From the NCBI GenBank assembly GCA_016190055.1, contig JACPRH010000014.1:1-64000 (forward strand): DNA of 64,000 nucleotides. Reading direction: 5' to 3'. The stretch comes from Nitrososphaerota archaeon. GTDB lineage: Archaea; Thermoproteota; Nitrososphaeria; Nitrososphaerales; JACPRH01. The notes beneath the pieces were generated by a model. That model saw only the letters and a list, made by a program, of their open reading frames with translations. It did not search any database and was not told the origin of the DNA. Both the position numbers and the translations under genes were made by a program. Numbering within the stretch: position 1 is the first letter of the stretch; each line of letters opens with the position of its first letter. This document shows, one piece after another, positions 31,021 to 39,854 of the stretch.

Positions 31021-32241
31021 TTACAACTCTGCGTATCGCGTCTTTGTTCGCGGAGCTTTGAGAATGGTTCGTCTGCTAACGATGAATAGACCTATTATTG
31101 CGATACCGATCGCTAGTAGCGCGTAGTAGGGTAATTCTATCTTAGCAGTGGTCTCTAATGGTTTTAGCAGAGACTCTTGCTCAGATAGAAGTATTTGGTA
31201 TTGCACATCCGTATAATAAGGCCCGTAACCCCAAGCGTCTGAGCCGTTTACTATTATCGCTTGACCATATACACCGGCCTTTGATTTTTCGTCGCCTTTT
31301 AGTACAAAACTCACCAATCTACTATTATCAGGAGAATCGATGGATCCCAAATGATTAACCTTAGTTATCTTAGGCCCATAAGTCACTCCTTTGGAGTCCG
31401 GAAAAGGCCATATGGATACATTGTATAATTCTCCATAACCCAGATTTGTGATGTTAAAAGTCATAGTTCGCTCTTCATTTTGCTTTATATCAGCAAATAC
31501 TCTAGTGTCATTAATCACAAAAGGTTGACCTACTACTCTTACTGATATTGCTGGCTCGACAATTGCTAGTCTGACCTCAGTTTGTTCCAAAAGAGTACCT
31601 CTGTTCCAAAGTTCAAATTCTAATCGGTCGGGATATTTTGCCCCTACGTCTTTGAGCCGATTTTGCTCGTTCAGCTGAAAAACGCCCAATGGAATTAAAT
31701 GCTCTGCAATACGGTTATACTCCATGCTAGGTCTTAGTTTTTCTATGGCTGTATTGGTGCCTAAGTAATACACTGTTCCTTCTTTACCGTATTCTACCTG
31801 TATGTCACCTCGGAACCATCCAATGCGTCTTTCTTCACCCCTGCTATTTTTGTAGATAGTATAAGGCTGTACTCGAAAATAGGTTGAGGGTGAGCCTAAG
31901 TAATCAAAGTGGTTATTACGAATGGTTAAATTCACAAATACGAACTCTTTTTGATATTCGCGAGCCGATACCATAAAAGGCTCTCTAGTTTGTAAAGCAT
32001 CAATATTTCTACCGCCGGTTCCAACCCTTATTTCGCTAAAATAGCTAGGTGAAGTATTGCTAATTTTCTGTTGGTTTTGCTCAGCGTAAGCATTGAACTG
32101 ATTATCAGTTACCAGAAGTAAATCGAAGGCCAAGATGAACAGACAGAATGTAAGAATTAAGTGAAGTCCAAACATTGCGCGTCCTATAATTTGATGCTTG
32201 GTATATAACTTTAGGCTAGATAATGAATTTATTACGAACAA
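31021..32241 (-). CDS. Membrane-anchored exported protein (TM at both ends)
   Basis: 406 aa ORF; N- and C-terminal hydrophobic helices with beta-rich middle. Confidence 0.7.
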   Translation of the reverse strand: MFVINSLSSLKLYTKHQIIGRAMFGLHLILTFCLFILAFDLLLVTDNQFNAYAEQNQQKISNTSPSYFSEIRVGTGGRNIDALQTREPFMVSAREYQKEFVFVNLTIRNNHFDYLGSPSTYFRVQPYTIYKNSRGEERRIGWFRGDIQVEYGKEGTVYYLGTNTAIEKLRPSMEYNRIAEHLIPLGVFQLNEQNRLKDVGAKYPDRLEFELWNRGTLLEQTEVRLAIVEPAISVRVVGQPFVINDTRVFADIKQNEERTMTFNITNLGYGELYNVSIWPFPDSKGVTYGPKITKVNHLGSIDSPDNSRLVSFVLKGDEKSKAGVYGQAIIVNGSDAWGYGPYYTDVQYQILLSEQESLLKPLETTAKIELPYYALLAIGIAIIGLFIVSRRTILKAPRTKTRYAEL

Positions 32242-32456
32242 TGTGTTGAATCTACTTTCTTGAAAACTAGCCTTAAATCCGAAAGCACCTCTTTTTTTCA
32301 GTACAATTCCTTACTAATTCATGATCAGGCACATCATATACCGTAGAATTAGGTAGAGCATTTGCCATGGATAGAATAAGTCGACTCTTGCGATACATTA
32401 TTCATATTACTCGCCTGAGAGTCTTAAGATGATATATGGTAAGGCTGGACTAGTTG

Positions 32457-32825
32457 TTAGAGTTTGAAGGGTTGCAGAGAATCCTTCCTTCGGTCTCTCT
32501 TCCTTTTAGCAGCTATCTTTCTTTGATCTTCGGCTGTCTTCTTATGATGACATTCAGGACAAAGTAACTGTAGGTTTCTCAACGTATCGGATCCTTTTAG
32601 TGCCTTTGCCACTTTGTGATCTAAGTGGTAGAGTTTGGGTCTGAGTGGCTTCTTGCAGTGTGCGCATTTCTCTTTTTGCCTTTGGAGTAGCTTATGCTCA
32701 TAATCTGAAGGGATATACCCTCTCTTGGTTTTCTTTGTAGATGGGAATAAGGGAAACGGTTCTATGTTTAAGACAAAAGGGTCTTTCTTTCTTCCTCTCT
32801 TTGGCTTCCCAGATAGATCGAACAT
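32457..32825 (-). CDS. HNH endonuclease
   Basis: CAHCKKPLRPKLYHLDHKVAKALKGSDTLRNLQLLCPECHHKKT. Confidence 0.92.
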   Translation of the reverse strand: MFDLSGKPKRGRKKDPFVLNIEPFPLFPSTKKTKRGYIPSDYEHKLLQRQKEKCAHCKKPLRPKLYHLDHKVAKALKGSDTLRNLQLLCPECHHKKTAEDQRKIAAKRKRDRRKDSLQPFKL

Positions 32826-32916
32826 TGTCGAACTATTGCTAGGTATCGTTAAAAGACTTTCTGTTTATCGTCTAACAAAAGCTTTAATTGGTGCTTTGCA
32901 GATCTTCGGATGAAAA

Positions 32917-33060
32917 ATGGCTAAGAAGAAAGGCACCGTAAAAGTCAAATCGTATAATAGGGTCGGAGACACTCCGTTAGATAAGATAGCATACGATGTT
33001 GCAGGGTTTAAGTCAAAGAAAGTCAAAGCCCATAACAGAAAACTCCCTAAGAAAAAATAG
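32917..33060 (+). CDS. Small Lys-rich protein of the element
   Basis: 47-codon ORF MAKKKGTVKVKSYNRVGDTPLDKIAYDVAGFKSKKVKAHNRKLPKKK; absent from the ORF track. Confidence 0.55.
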   Translation: MAKKKGTVKVKSYNRVGDTPLDKIAYDVAGFKSKKVKAHNRKLPKKK

Positions 33061-33151
33061 CTTGTAGCAAATGGATAATTCGAGATCTATTCTACCCATC
33101 TCAGCATCGATTTAATGTAATTTCTGAATTCCGCTGGGAATATGGGTATTC

Positions 33152-33667
33152 CTATACAAGCTGGAGGAATAGAGTTTCACACATATGTAGTTCATCAGTG
33201 ATGTATCGCTCTATCTTCTTGTACTCTTTATTCTTGTAGAGTTCAGGTATTTGTTTACCCTTAACACCTGACCCGCTCTTCTGTAGCCCGAGTTTATTGA
33301 GCCAAGTCTCCATGCTTTGATAATTGGCTCCGAGACGCTGATAGAGATCAATCCAATTCTTACTGTAGAAGAGACGCCAAGTACAGTCATCCAGTCCTCT
33401 AAGTGTGTATAAGCGCCCCACAATGAAAGGAATATCGAACTTAAGGTTATTGTAACCTAGGATAGTTTCGGAGGGAGGGATTGTCTTGAGGAAGCTGATG
33501 GAGCAATCAATCATCTCCAGCTCTGACATTTCCCAGCGCTTCCAGATAGTGATGGAGTCTCCACGCTTGACCTGTATAGTTACTAGATGACTATCATAGG
33601 GATCGAGGCCAGTCGTTTCGATATCGAAGATTGTAATTGGACTCTTTATCAACTCTAGAACCTCCAT
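33152..33667 (-). CDS. RNase H-fold 3'-5' exonuclease-like protein
   Basis: TIFDIETTGLDPYDSHLVTIQ (ExoI DxE), ILGYNNLKFDIPFIVGR (ExoII). Confidence 0.8.
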   Translation of the reverse strand: MEVLELIKSPITIFDIETTGLDPYDSHLVTIQVKRGDSITIWKRWEMSELEMIDCSISFLKTIPPSETILGYNNLKFDIPFIVGRLYTLRGLDDCTWRLFYSKNWIDLYQRLGANYQSMETWLNKLGLQKSGSGVKGKQIPELYKNKEYKKIERYITDELHMCETLFLQLV

Positions 33668-33685
33668 TATTAGGGACGATACAAC

Positions 33686-34912
33686 TCACATCAGAGTAGT
33701 TAGAGGTGTAGTTTCCGAAGCCGCGACTTGGGCCAGAGCTTCCTTAAAGTCCAGCCTAAGTCGGAAGATAGAGCTTCTGGTTCCTTCTTGGTTTACCCTC
33801 TCCACTACATTTAGTAGTATCAAGTCGTCCATTACATCTAGAGCTATCGGTTTGGAACAGTTCAGTAGTGTCGCTATATCTGAAGTTGGGACGACTTCTA
33901 GAGTCTCAAGCCATCTCAGTACGTTCTCTCTATCTTTGGGCGTGCTTGATAGAGCGACTTCTCTAGCTAGCGAGACATCTGTAACCTCAATACGAGACCT
34001 ACCATTAATGAGCGCGTGGCCTCTTGCTAAATTGTACAGTAGCATCGTGAACCTTCTAGGCACCTCAACCTCTGGGCTTTTCCGCTCATAGTCACCAGAA
34101 CTCGATCGCTCACGTGGTATTATCCCTCTACAGCACCCAGATAGTGTCGCTAGCTTCATGATACTTTCCACTTCTCTGTTGTCTGCTCCCCTATCCCACT
34201 CAACCTTCGGCAGGTCCTCAAGTTCTGTAAGAAATTCGCTCACCGCTTTACGACAAGTGTCCACTTTATCTTTGAAAGATAGTCCACCTGTTATTTCAAG
34301 TGCAAGTTCGTGCGGATCTCCTGTAGATAGAGCTCTTGACATATTCAGAAAGCAGAGGCGATTTCCGAGCCTGCCTAAGGTTCTCCAAGTACTGTTGGGG
34401 AGAGGCGTGGTTCCCGCCAACAGGACAAACTGATATTCCCCAGTGTACCCTCTAGACCCTACAGATCCAGCATCCATAACTAAACCATCGCCGTCGAACA
34501 CTCGGGTCAGGTTGGCTATGTTCTCCTTGAGTCGGTCTGTTCTATCACTTAGAATGGTTGTAAGGTCTGAGACTAACAAGCACTTACCCTTGATCCTCGT
34601 TAGTAGATCTTTCTTTCTAAGCTCTTCTTCACTCATATTAGCTTGAAGAGTAACGAACGCTTTAGCGGTGAACTTGTCTGAACGATATGTTAGGGGACTG
34701 GACTCCACAATTCTCAGGCATGTAGATTTTCCACTGCTAGGCGGGCCTTCTAGGATAAGTGAAGCGGGGTCTCTGACATCTGCTATCCTTAGGGTTGCTA
34801 TAGCGGAGAGTAGAGCATCTATTGCAAACCAGTATCTAGGGAACTGTTCTTCGACTGTCCTTCTAGCTACGTCCAGCTTTTCTCGAAGTGTATCCAGCGT
34901 TGGAGCTACCAT
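33686..34912 (-). CDS. AAA+/helicase-like ATPase with C-terminal winged-helix-like region
   Basis: Walker A GPPSSGKST, hydrophobic-Asp KCLLVSDL; C-terminal IATLLNCSKPIALDVMDDLILLNVVERV. Confidence 0.75.
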   Translation of the reverse strand: MVAPTLDTLREKLDVARRTVEEQFPRYWFAIDALLSAIATLRIADVRDPASLILEGPPSSGKSTCLRIVESSPLTYRSDKFTAKAFVTLQANMSEEELRKKDLLTRIKGKCLLVSDLTTILSDRTDRLKENIANLTRVFDGDGLVMDAGSVGSRGYTGEYQFVLLAGTTPLPNSTWRTLGRLGNRLCFLNMSRALSTGDPHELALEITGGLSFKDKVDTCRKAVSEFLTELEDLPKVEWDRGADNREVESIMKLATLSGCCRGIIPRERSSSGDYERKSPEVEVPRRFTMLLYNLARGHALINGRSRIEVTDVSLAREVALSSTPKDRENVLRWLETLEVVPTSDIATLLNCSKPIALDVMDDLILLNVVERVNQEGTRSSIFRLRLDFKEALAQVAASETTPLTTLM

Positions 34913-35098
34913 TCGCTAGCCACTCCTACTCTTCTACTTTGGAGCGAAACGGCCTTGGTTGTTAAAAAAAATCCGGAGCCTCATAATCCTCAACTTCATC
35001 TATACGATGTGTTACAGTCAATTTTTTGACCTCATACTATAGGTCGATGAGTTCGCCTCTCCGTTGGACATTACGGACAGTAGATCCGGTCTAGGCCA

Positions 35099-35734
35099 TT
35101 AAGGAACATCTTTACCATCCTCCAACCATTGTTTGAGCATGTCCAGAGCGTCATCGCTTAGCCACATTTTGGCAAGTGCTATCTTACATCCTTCATGGAC
35201 ACGTATGTCATTATCACTCACACTGATGACAGTCAGATCTTCGTCTTTATGTTTGCACAATGCTCCCATTACGCACTTGGAGTGATTGATGTTGCTGCAA
35301 TCCCTATTGCCACCAATGGCTCGTATCCTCTTCTTGGCAGCTTGTTTTGCTAAGCTTTCTTTACCCCTTAATGTTAGAAGTCCTTCAACCTGCACTACTT
35401 CCACGTAAACATGTAGAGCGCGCCTGTACGTCCAAGTTAACTTATCCACTACATACTCCAAGGCCTCCCTGAAGCTTTTGAATGAGGGATCCAATCTATC
35501 CCAGCTTTGCCTCTCAGTCAAGCTCACCTTGACTATGACATGGTGATGTGGGTAAGCTTCTAGAGAAGCTGGACAAGTTAAGTGGACTACGCTTGTGTAC
35601 TCCTTCCACTTTGATATGATACGTCTATGTGTCCGGAAGAAAGCTGATATGTCATCATCTGATCGATATTTACGCAAGGCCTTAATGGCCTCTTTATGAT
35701 ATACATCTACCAACGTCCATCGTACAGTATCCAC
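35099..35734 (-). CDS. Hypothetical protein of the element (weak HUH-like motif)
   Basis: 211 aa ORF; SVVHLTCPAS…YPHHHVIVKV pattern. Confidence 0.6.
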   Translation of the reverse strand: MDTVRWTLVDVYHKEAIKALRKYRSDDDISAFFRTHRRIISKWKEYTSVVHLTCPASLEAYPHHHVIVKVSLTERQSWDRLDPSFKSFREALEYVVDKLTWTYRRALHVYVEVVQVEGLLTLRGKESLAKQAAKKRIRAIGGNRDCSNINHSKCVMGALCKHKDEDLTVISVSDNDIRVHEGCKIALAKMWLSDDALDMLKQWLEDGKDVP

Positions 35735-35823
35735 TAAAGCTCTAAGTTAGGGCGTAAGTGATCCACAAGATCCGAAAAGATCCGTTAACGTACAGAAAGT
35801 CATCAATGGCATCTTTCGGACAA

Positions 35824-35884
35824 GCGTCCGTACCTTTTTGGCCCTTCTACCCTTAGGAACCCAAAGTCTAAAGGTACCGGACGC
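35824..35884. repeat. Near-perfect inverted repeat GCGTCCGTACCTTT / AAAGGTACCGGACGC
   Basis: 14/15-nt arms (35824-35837 and 35870-35884), one extra base, in the element's non-coding region. Confidence 0.8.
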
Positions 35885-36583
35885 GAAGGAATAGAGTGAA
35901 TATTGGGAATAAAGCGGCCTTAGATCCGCTATATTCCGAATAGGCCATAGATCTCGCTTTGATTAAAATGGCCTCAAGACTAAAAGCTAGATATTCTGTC
36001 CATTATGGATCTCTATCTGCTCGGAGGGATGGTCAATCAAGCTTGGCGACTGTTCTAAGCAAGAAGCCATTATATCCTCAAGATCACTAGAGGGGATTAA
36101 CAAAATTACACATCTACATCGTAAGAAATATTACACATATAGCTAGATCGATCCATAACTATGTGTGTAGAATTATTAACGATGATCAGCCTCTCTAGGA
36201 GATAGTACCTATGGATGGACTGTTTTTCTAAGGCATCTGTACCTCTGTATTGGATCAATAGGTAAGCTTGGGATTAACGTATATTCCCTCGGTACAAGAG
36301 ATGTCCATGTTCCAAATATCCCCCTTTATCCATAGCAGAAGGTAGGCCTCGCTTCTATCACTGAGTCTTTTGGAGGGGTCTCCCTTCTTAGATCAGTCTA
36401 TTTTGAGGGTATTCTCTACCTTCTCTACATCGTTATTGAGTAGGCTAATCCCAGCCGTTGATTATATTGAAGATCCATGAATTATTAGGATAGAGGTTTC
36501 GGTTCGCTTTCTCGTTAGCTTTTACCCACCATCCAACGCATCAGACATGACGCTTTTATTCGCCTCTATACGTAGATGCACGT

Positions 36584-36817
36584 ATGAAGGCTAAGGTTAC
36601 TCTACTGGTCGATAAGGCTACGGTGGAGAAAGCTAAGAGTATCGGCATTAATCTAAGTCAGTTTCTCGAACATAACCTGAAACGAGCAATAAACGCTCTA
36701 GAGGAATCTAATTCTAACTCTGCTTCATCAAATAGTCTAGAAACTAACCGCTCTGATAAGGTGAAGGAGCCTCGGGAGGGATTTGAACCCTCGACTTCTT
36801 GCTTACAAGGCAACTGA
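36584..36817 (+). CDS. CcdA-like antitoxin/DNA-binding small protein whose C-terminus is read from the tRNA repeat
   Basis: MKAKVTLLVDKATVEKAKSIGINLSQFLEHNLKRAI resembles antitoxin N-termini; the last residues (EPREGFEPSTSCLQGN) are translated from the tRNA antisense strand. Confidence 0.55.
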   Translation: MKAKVTLLVDKATVEKAKSIGINLSQFLEHNLKRAINALEESNSNSASSNSLETNRSDKVKEPREGFEPSTSCLQGN

Positions 36818-36872
36818 GCGACCCTTCTTTGGAGAGTAGGGGTCTGCGCTCTGGCCGCTGAGCTACCGAGGC
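36769..36872 (-). tRNA. tRNA-Thr(UGU) with a 32-nt non-canonical intron in the anticodon stem
   Basis: Acceptor GCCTCGG/CCGAGGC, T-arm GAGGG-TTCAAAT-CCCTC, loop CTTGTAA; removing 32 nt gives a 72-nt cloverleaf. Confidence 0.85.
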
Positions 36873-36908
36873 ACGGCTTATGGGCGGGGTGATAACCGTT
36901 TATTTCCT

Positions 36909-37295
36909 TTACCCTTCGTGTGGGAGCTCTGAGAGGAGTGCTCTAACGAAGGACTCGTACTCCTCGTCTTGAAAAGTGATTGTTTCGTAAGAGCCTGAAG
37001 CCTGCGCCATTCTAACAGCCAAGAGATGGTAGCATTCTCCGCTTCGACCAGTCAAGAGCCCAAAGTGGAAGTCTTGACAGGAGCAGTACGGTTGAGAAGA
37101 CACGACAATTTGATCTCCCTCCAAACCGATAGCGGTCCAAATCTCTCGCCCGCTAGGAAGAAAGCGGTGCAGCTTCACTCCTCCAGCTGCAACAAGCTTC
37201 TCAGCTCGCTCCTGCCGACTCTGAGGTTTAGCCTCAGCATCTACCTGCACCTGCTCTTGCTCCTGAGCATGGTCTTGATTTGACGGCAACGTCAA
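36909..37295 (-). CDS. SWIM zinc-finger protein
   Basis: YCSCQDFHFGLLTGRSGECYHLLAV (CxC…CxH). Confidence 0.75.
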   Translation of the reverse strand: MTLPSNQDHAQEQEQVQVDAEAKPQSRQERAEKLVAAGGVKLHRFLPSGREIWTAIGLEGDQIVVSSQPYCSCQDFHFGLLTGRSGECYHLLAVRMAQASGSYETITFQDEEYESFVRALLSELPHEG

Positions 37296-37378
37296 CAGTA
37301 ATATCTAAGACGTATGTCAACATATGTGTATCGGACTGCTAACTAACTGACAAGAAAGAAAGAGAAAAGAAGAAAGAC

Positions 37379-38155
37379 ATGGGGCGACTAGAGGTTCTGT
37401 ATCCTAATCCCGCTTTGAAGCTCAGCGAGGCGGGCAAAAACTATCTGCTGATATCTGATGTTCACATCGGTTTCGAAGAGAGGTTCAACAAGGAAGGCTT
37501 CAAGATTACGCCTTCAACCGATAAGATGCTGCACACTCTCACGGACTTGATACGTCGCGAAGAGCCTGATCGGCTCATCATACTGGGAGATGTGAAGAGC
37601 GGCTTCGACAGAGTGAACCGTAACGAGTGGAATAATGTGCCTCGCTTCCTAGAGAAGATTACCCAGTTGGTAGAGGTCTCGATAATCCCTGGGAACCACG
37701 ACGGCGGCATCTTACCTCTTCTGCCCCGTGAAGCCCGGCTTGAACCTGCTGAACTCCTCATAGGCGACACTGGTCTTCTGCACGGCCATGCGAACCCAAC
37801 CGCCGCTCTATCAGGAGTTAAACGGCTAATCATGGGGCATCTCCACCCCGCTTACAGCCGCTATGGAAGCCCGTTGAGCGGAAACCGTGTGTGGGTAACA
37901 ATGCGTGCCCCGCGAAACCTAGTCTTCGACGCGAACGGTGGAGAAAAAGAAGGAGAAGTAAGTAGTAAAGACTTGGAGGTTTGGGTGGTGCCGGCGTTTA
38001 ACTCTGAGCTAGGCGCTGCCGGCTTGACTGTGATGAGGGAGCGAGTGATTTCGCCTATACTCCGTAAGATAGATGCGCATGTGAGTGAGGCGATGGTGAT
38101 TATGCTTGACGGATCCGTGATCGGTGACGCTGACTCTATGAAGTATGCGTTTTAA
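37379..38155 (+). CDS. Metallophosphoesterase
   Basis: LLISDVHIGFEE, IILGDVK, IIPGNHDG, GLLHGHANP, IMGHLHPAY. Confidence 0.92.
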   Translation: MGRLEVLYPNPALKLSEAGKNYLLISDVHIGFEERFNKEGFKITPSTDKMLHTLTDLIRREEPDRLIILGDVKSGFDRVNRNEWNNVPRFLEKITQLVEVSIIPGNHDGGILPLLPREARLEPAELLIGDTGLLHGHANPTAALSGVKRLIMGHLHPAYSRYGSPLSGNRVWVTMRAPRNLVFDANGGEKEGEVSSKDLEVWVVPAFNSELGAAGLTVMRERVISPILRKIDAHVSEAMVIMLDGSVIGDADSMKYAF

Positions 38156-39497
38156 CATGCGCCTTGTAGAGATCAGGCAGATGCTTGGCGACCATGTCCA
38201 TCATCTCCCCGTCTGAGATCGGGATTATCCGTCCCTTATCCTCATACTGATCCATCACCCACTCGTAAATCTTCTTGATGCTAGGGTCAGTCTTCTGAAC
38301 CGTCTCACCGTTGTCGAGACGGAGGTGGTTGTTTATCCAGAACACTATGCCGGCGAGCCCAGATGTCTTAGTTATCGCTACGCTCGGAGGTACGCCGAGT
38401 ATCTTCCTTGTGTCGAAGGGCAGGTAAATCTCCTCATTCTTCAGCAAACCATCAGCATGAATACCTGCACGTGTAACGTTGAAGTTCTCGCCCACGATCG
38501 GATAGTACTTCGGGATCTTGAAGTCCAGCTCCTCCTCGTAGTAGTGCGCAATCTCGGTTATCGTGCGTGTATCTATGCCCAAGTCAGAGTGCTTCAGCTC
38601 CATCAACTGAAGTAAAGCAGCCTCCAGCGGAGTATTACCTGTCCGCTCACCTATGCCTAGCAACGTACCGTTAACTGAAGAGGCACCGTAAAGCCAAGCC
38701 GCCGTAGAGTTAGCGACAGCCATGTTGAAGTCGTTATGGCCGTGGAACTCCAGCCACTCGCTGGGAACACCAGCTTTGTGAGTCATGCTCCAAATCATCT
38801 TAGGAATGCTCCGAGGCAAAGTAGCGAAGGCGTATGGAACTCCGAGGCCAAGCGTATCGCACAGCCTGATCTTGACAGGCAACCCGTACTTCTCAGAGAG
38901 CCGCATCACCTTCTGAACAAACGGCACAACTACACGGTCAATGTCAGCTCTGGTGGCGTCTTCAAGATGGCAGCGGCAAGCGATACCGTTCCTGAGGCAC
39001 TCATCTACAATTGAGAGATACTTGTCGAGAACCTGGCTACGAGGCTGCTGGAACTTGTAAAAGATATGGTAGTCAGAGATCGAGGTCAGTATCCCGGTTT
39101 CCTCAAGCTTCATCTCCTTCAGGATCTCGAAGTCACCGTGACTAGCACGTATCCAGCCGGTTACCTTCGGATACTCGTAGCCCCGCTCAAGACACCGCTT
39201 AACCGCCTCACGGTCAGTCTGCGAATACAGGAAGAACTCTGAGAACCGGATAATTCCCTGCGGCCCTCCAAGCCGATGCATGAAATCATACAGCTTGACA
39301 ATCTGCTCCGCAGTGAAGGGCGCGTAACCCTGCTGCCCATCTCGGAAGGTTGTGTCTGTAACAAAGATCTCCTTCGGCATGTTAGGTGGAACATCCTTGT
39401 GATCAAAGACGAGCCGAGGAATTTCATCGTAGGGGAACAGATCCTTCATAAGATCCGGTTCAGGTATATTTTCAACCTCTAGGTCAGTAGGCTTCAT
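38136..39497 (-). CDS. HMGL-like/isopropylmalate synthase superfamily protein, candidate Re-citrate synthase
   Basis: TDTTFRDGQQGYAPFTAEQIVKLYDFMHRLGG, EFHGHNDFNMAVANSTAAWLYGA, GIGERTGNTPLEA, NFNVTRAGIHADGL. Confidence 0.8.
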   Translation of the reverse strand: MKPTDLEVENIPEPDLMKDLFPYDEIPRLVFDHKDVPPNMPKEIFVTDTTFRDGQQGYAPFTAEQIVKLYDFMHRLGGPQGIIRFSEFFLYSQTDREAVKRCLERGYEYPKVTGWIRASHGDFEILKEMKLEETGILTSISDYHIFYKFQQPRSQVLDKYLSIVDECLRNGIACRCHLEDATRADIDRVVVPFVQKVMRLSEKYGLPVKIRLCDTLGLGVPYAFATLPRSIPKMIWSMTHKAGVPSEWLEFHGHNDFNMAVANSTAAWLYGASSVNGTLLGIGERTGNTPLEAALLQLMELKHSDLGIDTRTITEIAHYYEEELDFKIPKYYPIVGENFNVTRAGIHADGLLKNEEIYLPFDTRKILGVPPSVAITKTSGLAGIVFWINNHLRLDNGETVQKTDPSIKKIYEWVMDQYEDKGRIIPISDGEMMDMVAKHLPDLYKAHVKTHTS

Positions 39498-39854
39498 TTA
39501 CATGCACCGCTCCAAGATGGCATCAACTGTAAGTTCAATACGTGCCCTAAACAGCTTCAAGTCTCGTGGTTGAGGGGTCACCTTACTAACATATTATGCT
39601 TATCCCTTACATATAACTAGCGCACCTAAGCAGCCATCTCAAGCACAGAGGACAATACTGGTCAAAGGGATCTGTTAAATGGCGTTACCCGCTTCTTAAA
39701 CTCTAATTTTTGAGTAATCCTTGATTCGGCGCCTCACATTGGACCCGCTCACCTAGAACCTCGCTAATCGTTTCGAGCAGAAATCATTCGTCATCCGGTT
39801 CCGGCAGAAAAGAGATATTGGCTAAGAAGGCGCTTCCCACTATACGAATAAGAT

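Larger units (their letters stand above)
30031..36811. mobile_element. Integrated element in tRNA-Thr(UGU)
   Basis: 45-bp direct repeats at both ends, one inside an intact tRNA gene; tyrosine recombinase next to the left repeat; HNH, exonuclease-like and AAA+ genes inside. Confidence 0.9.
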
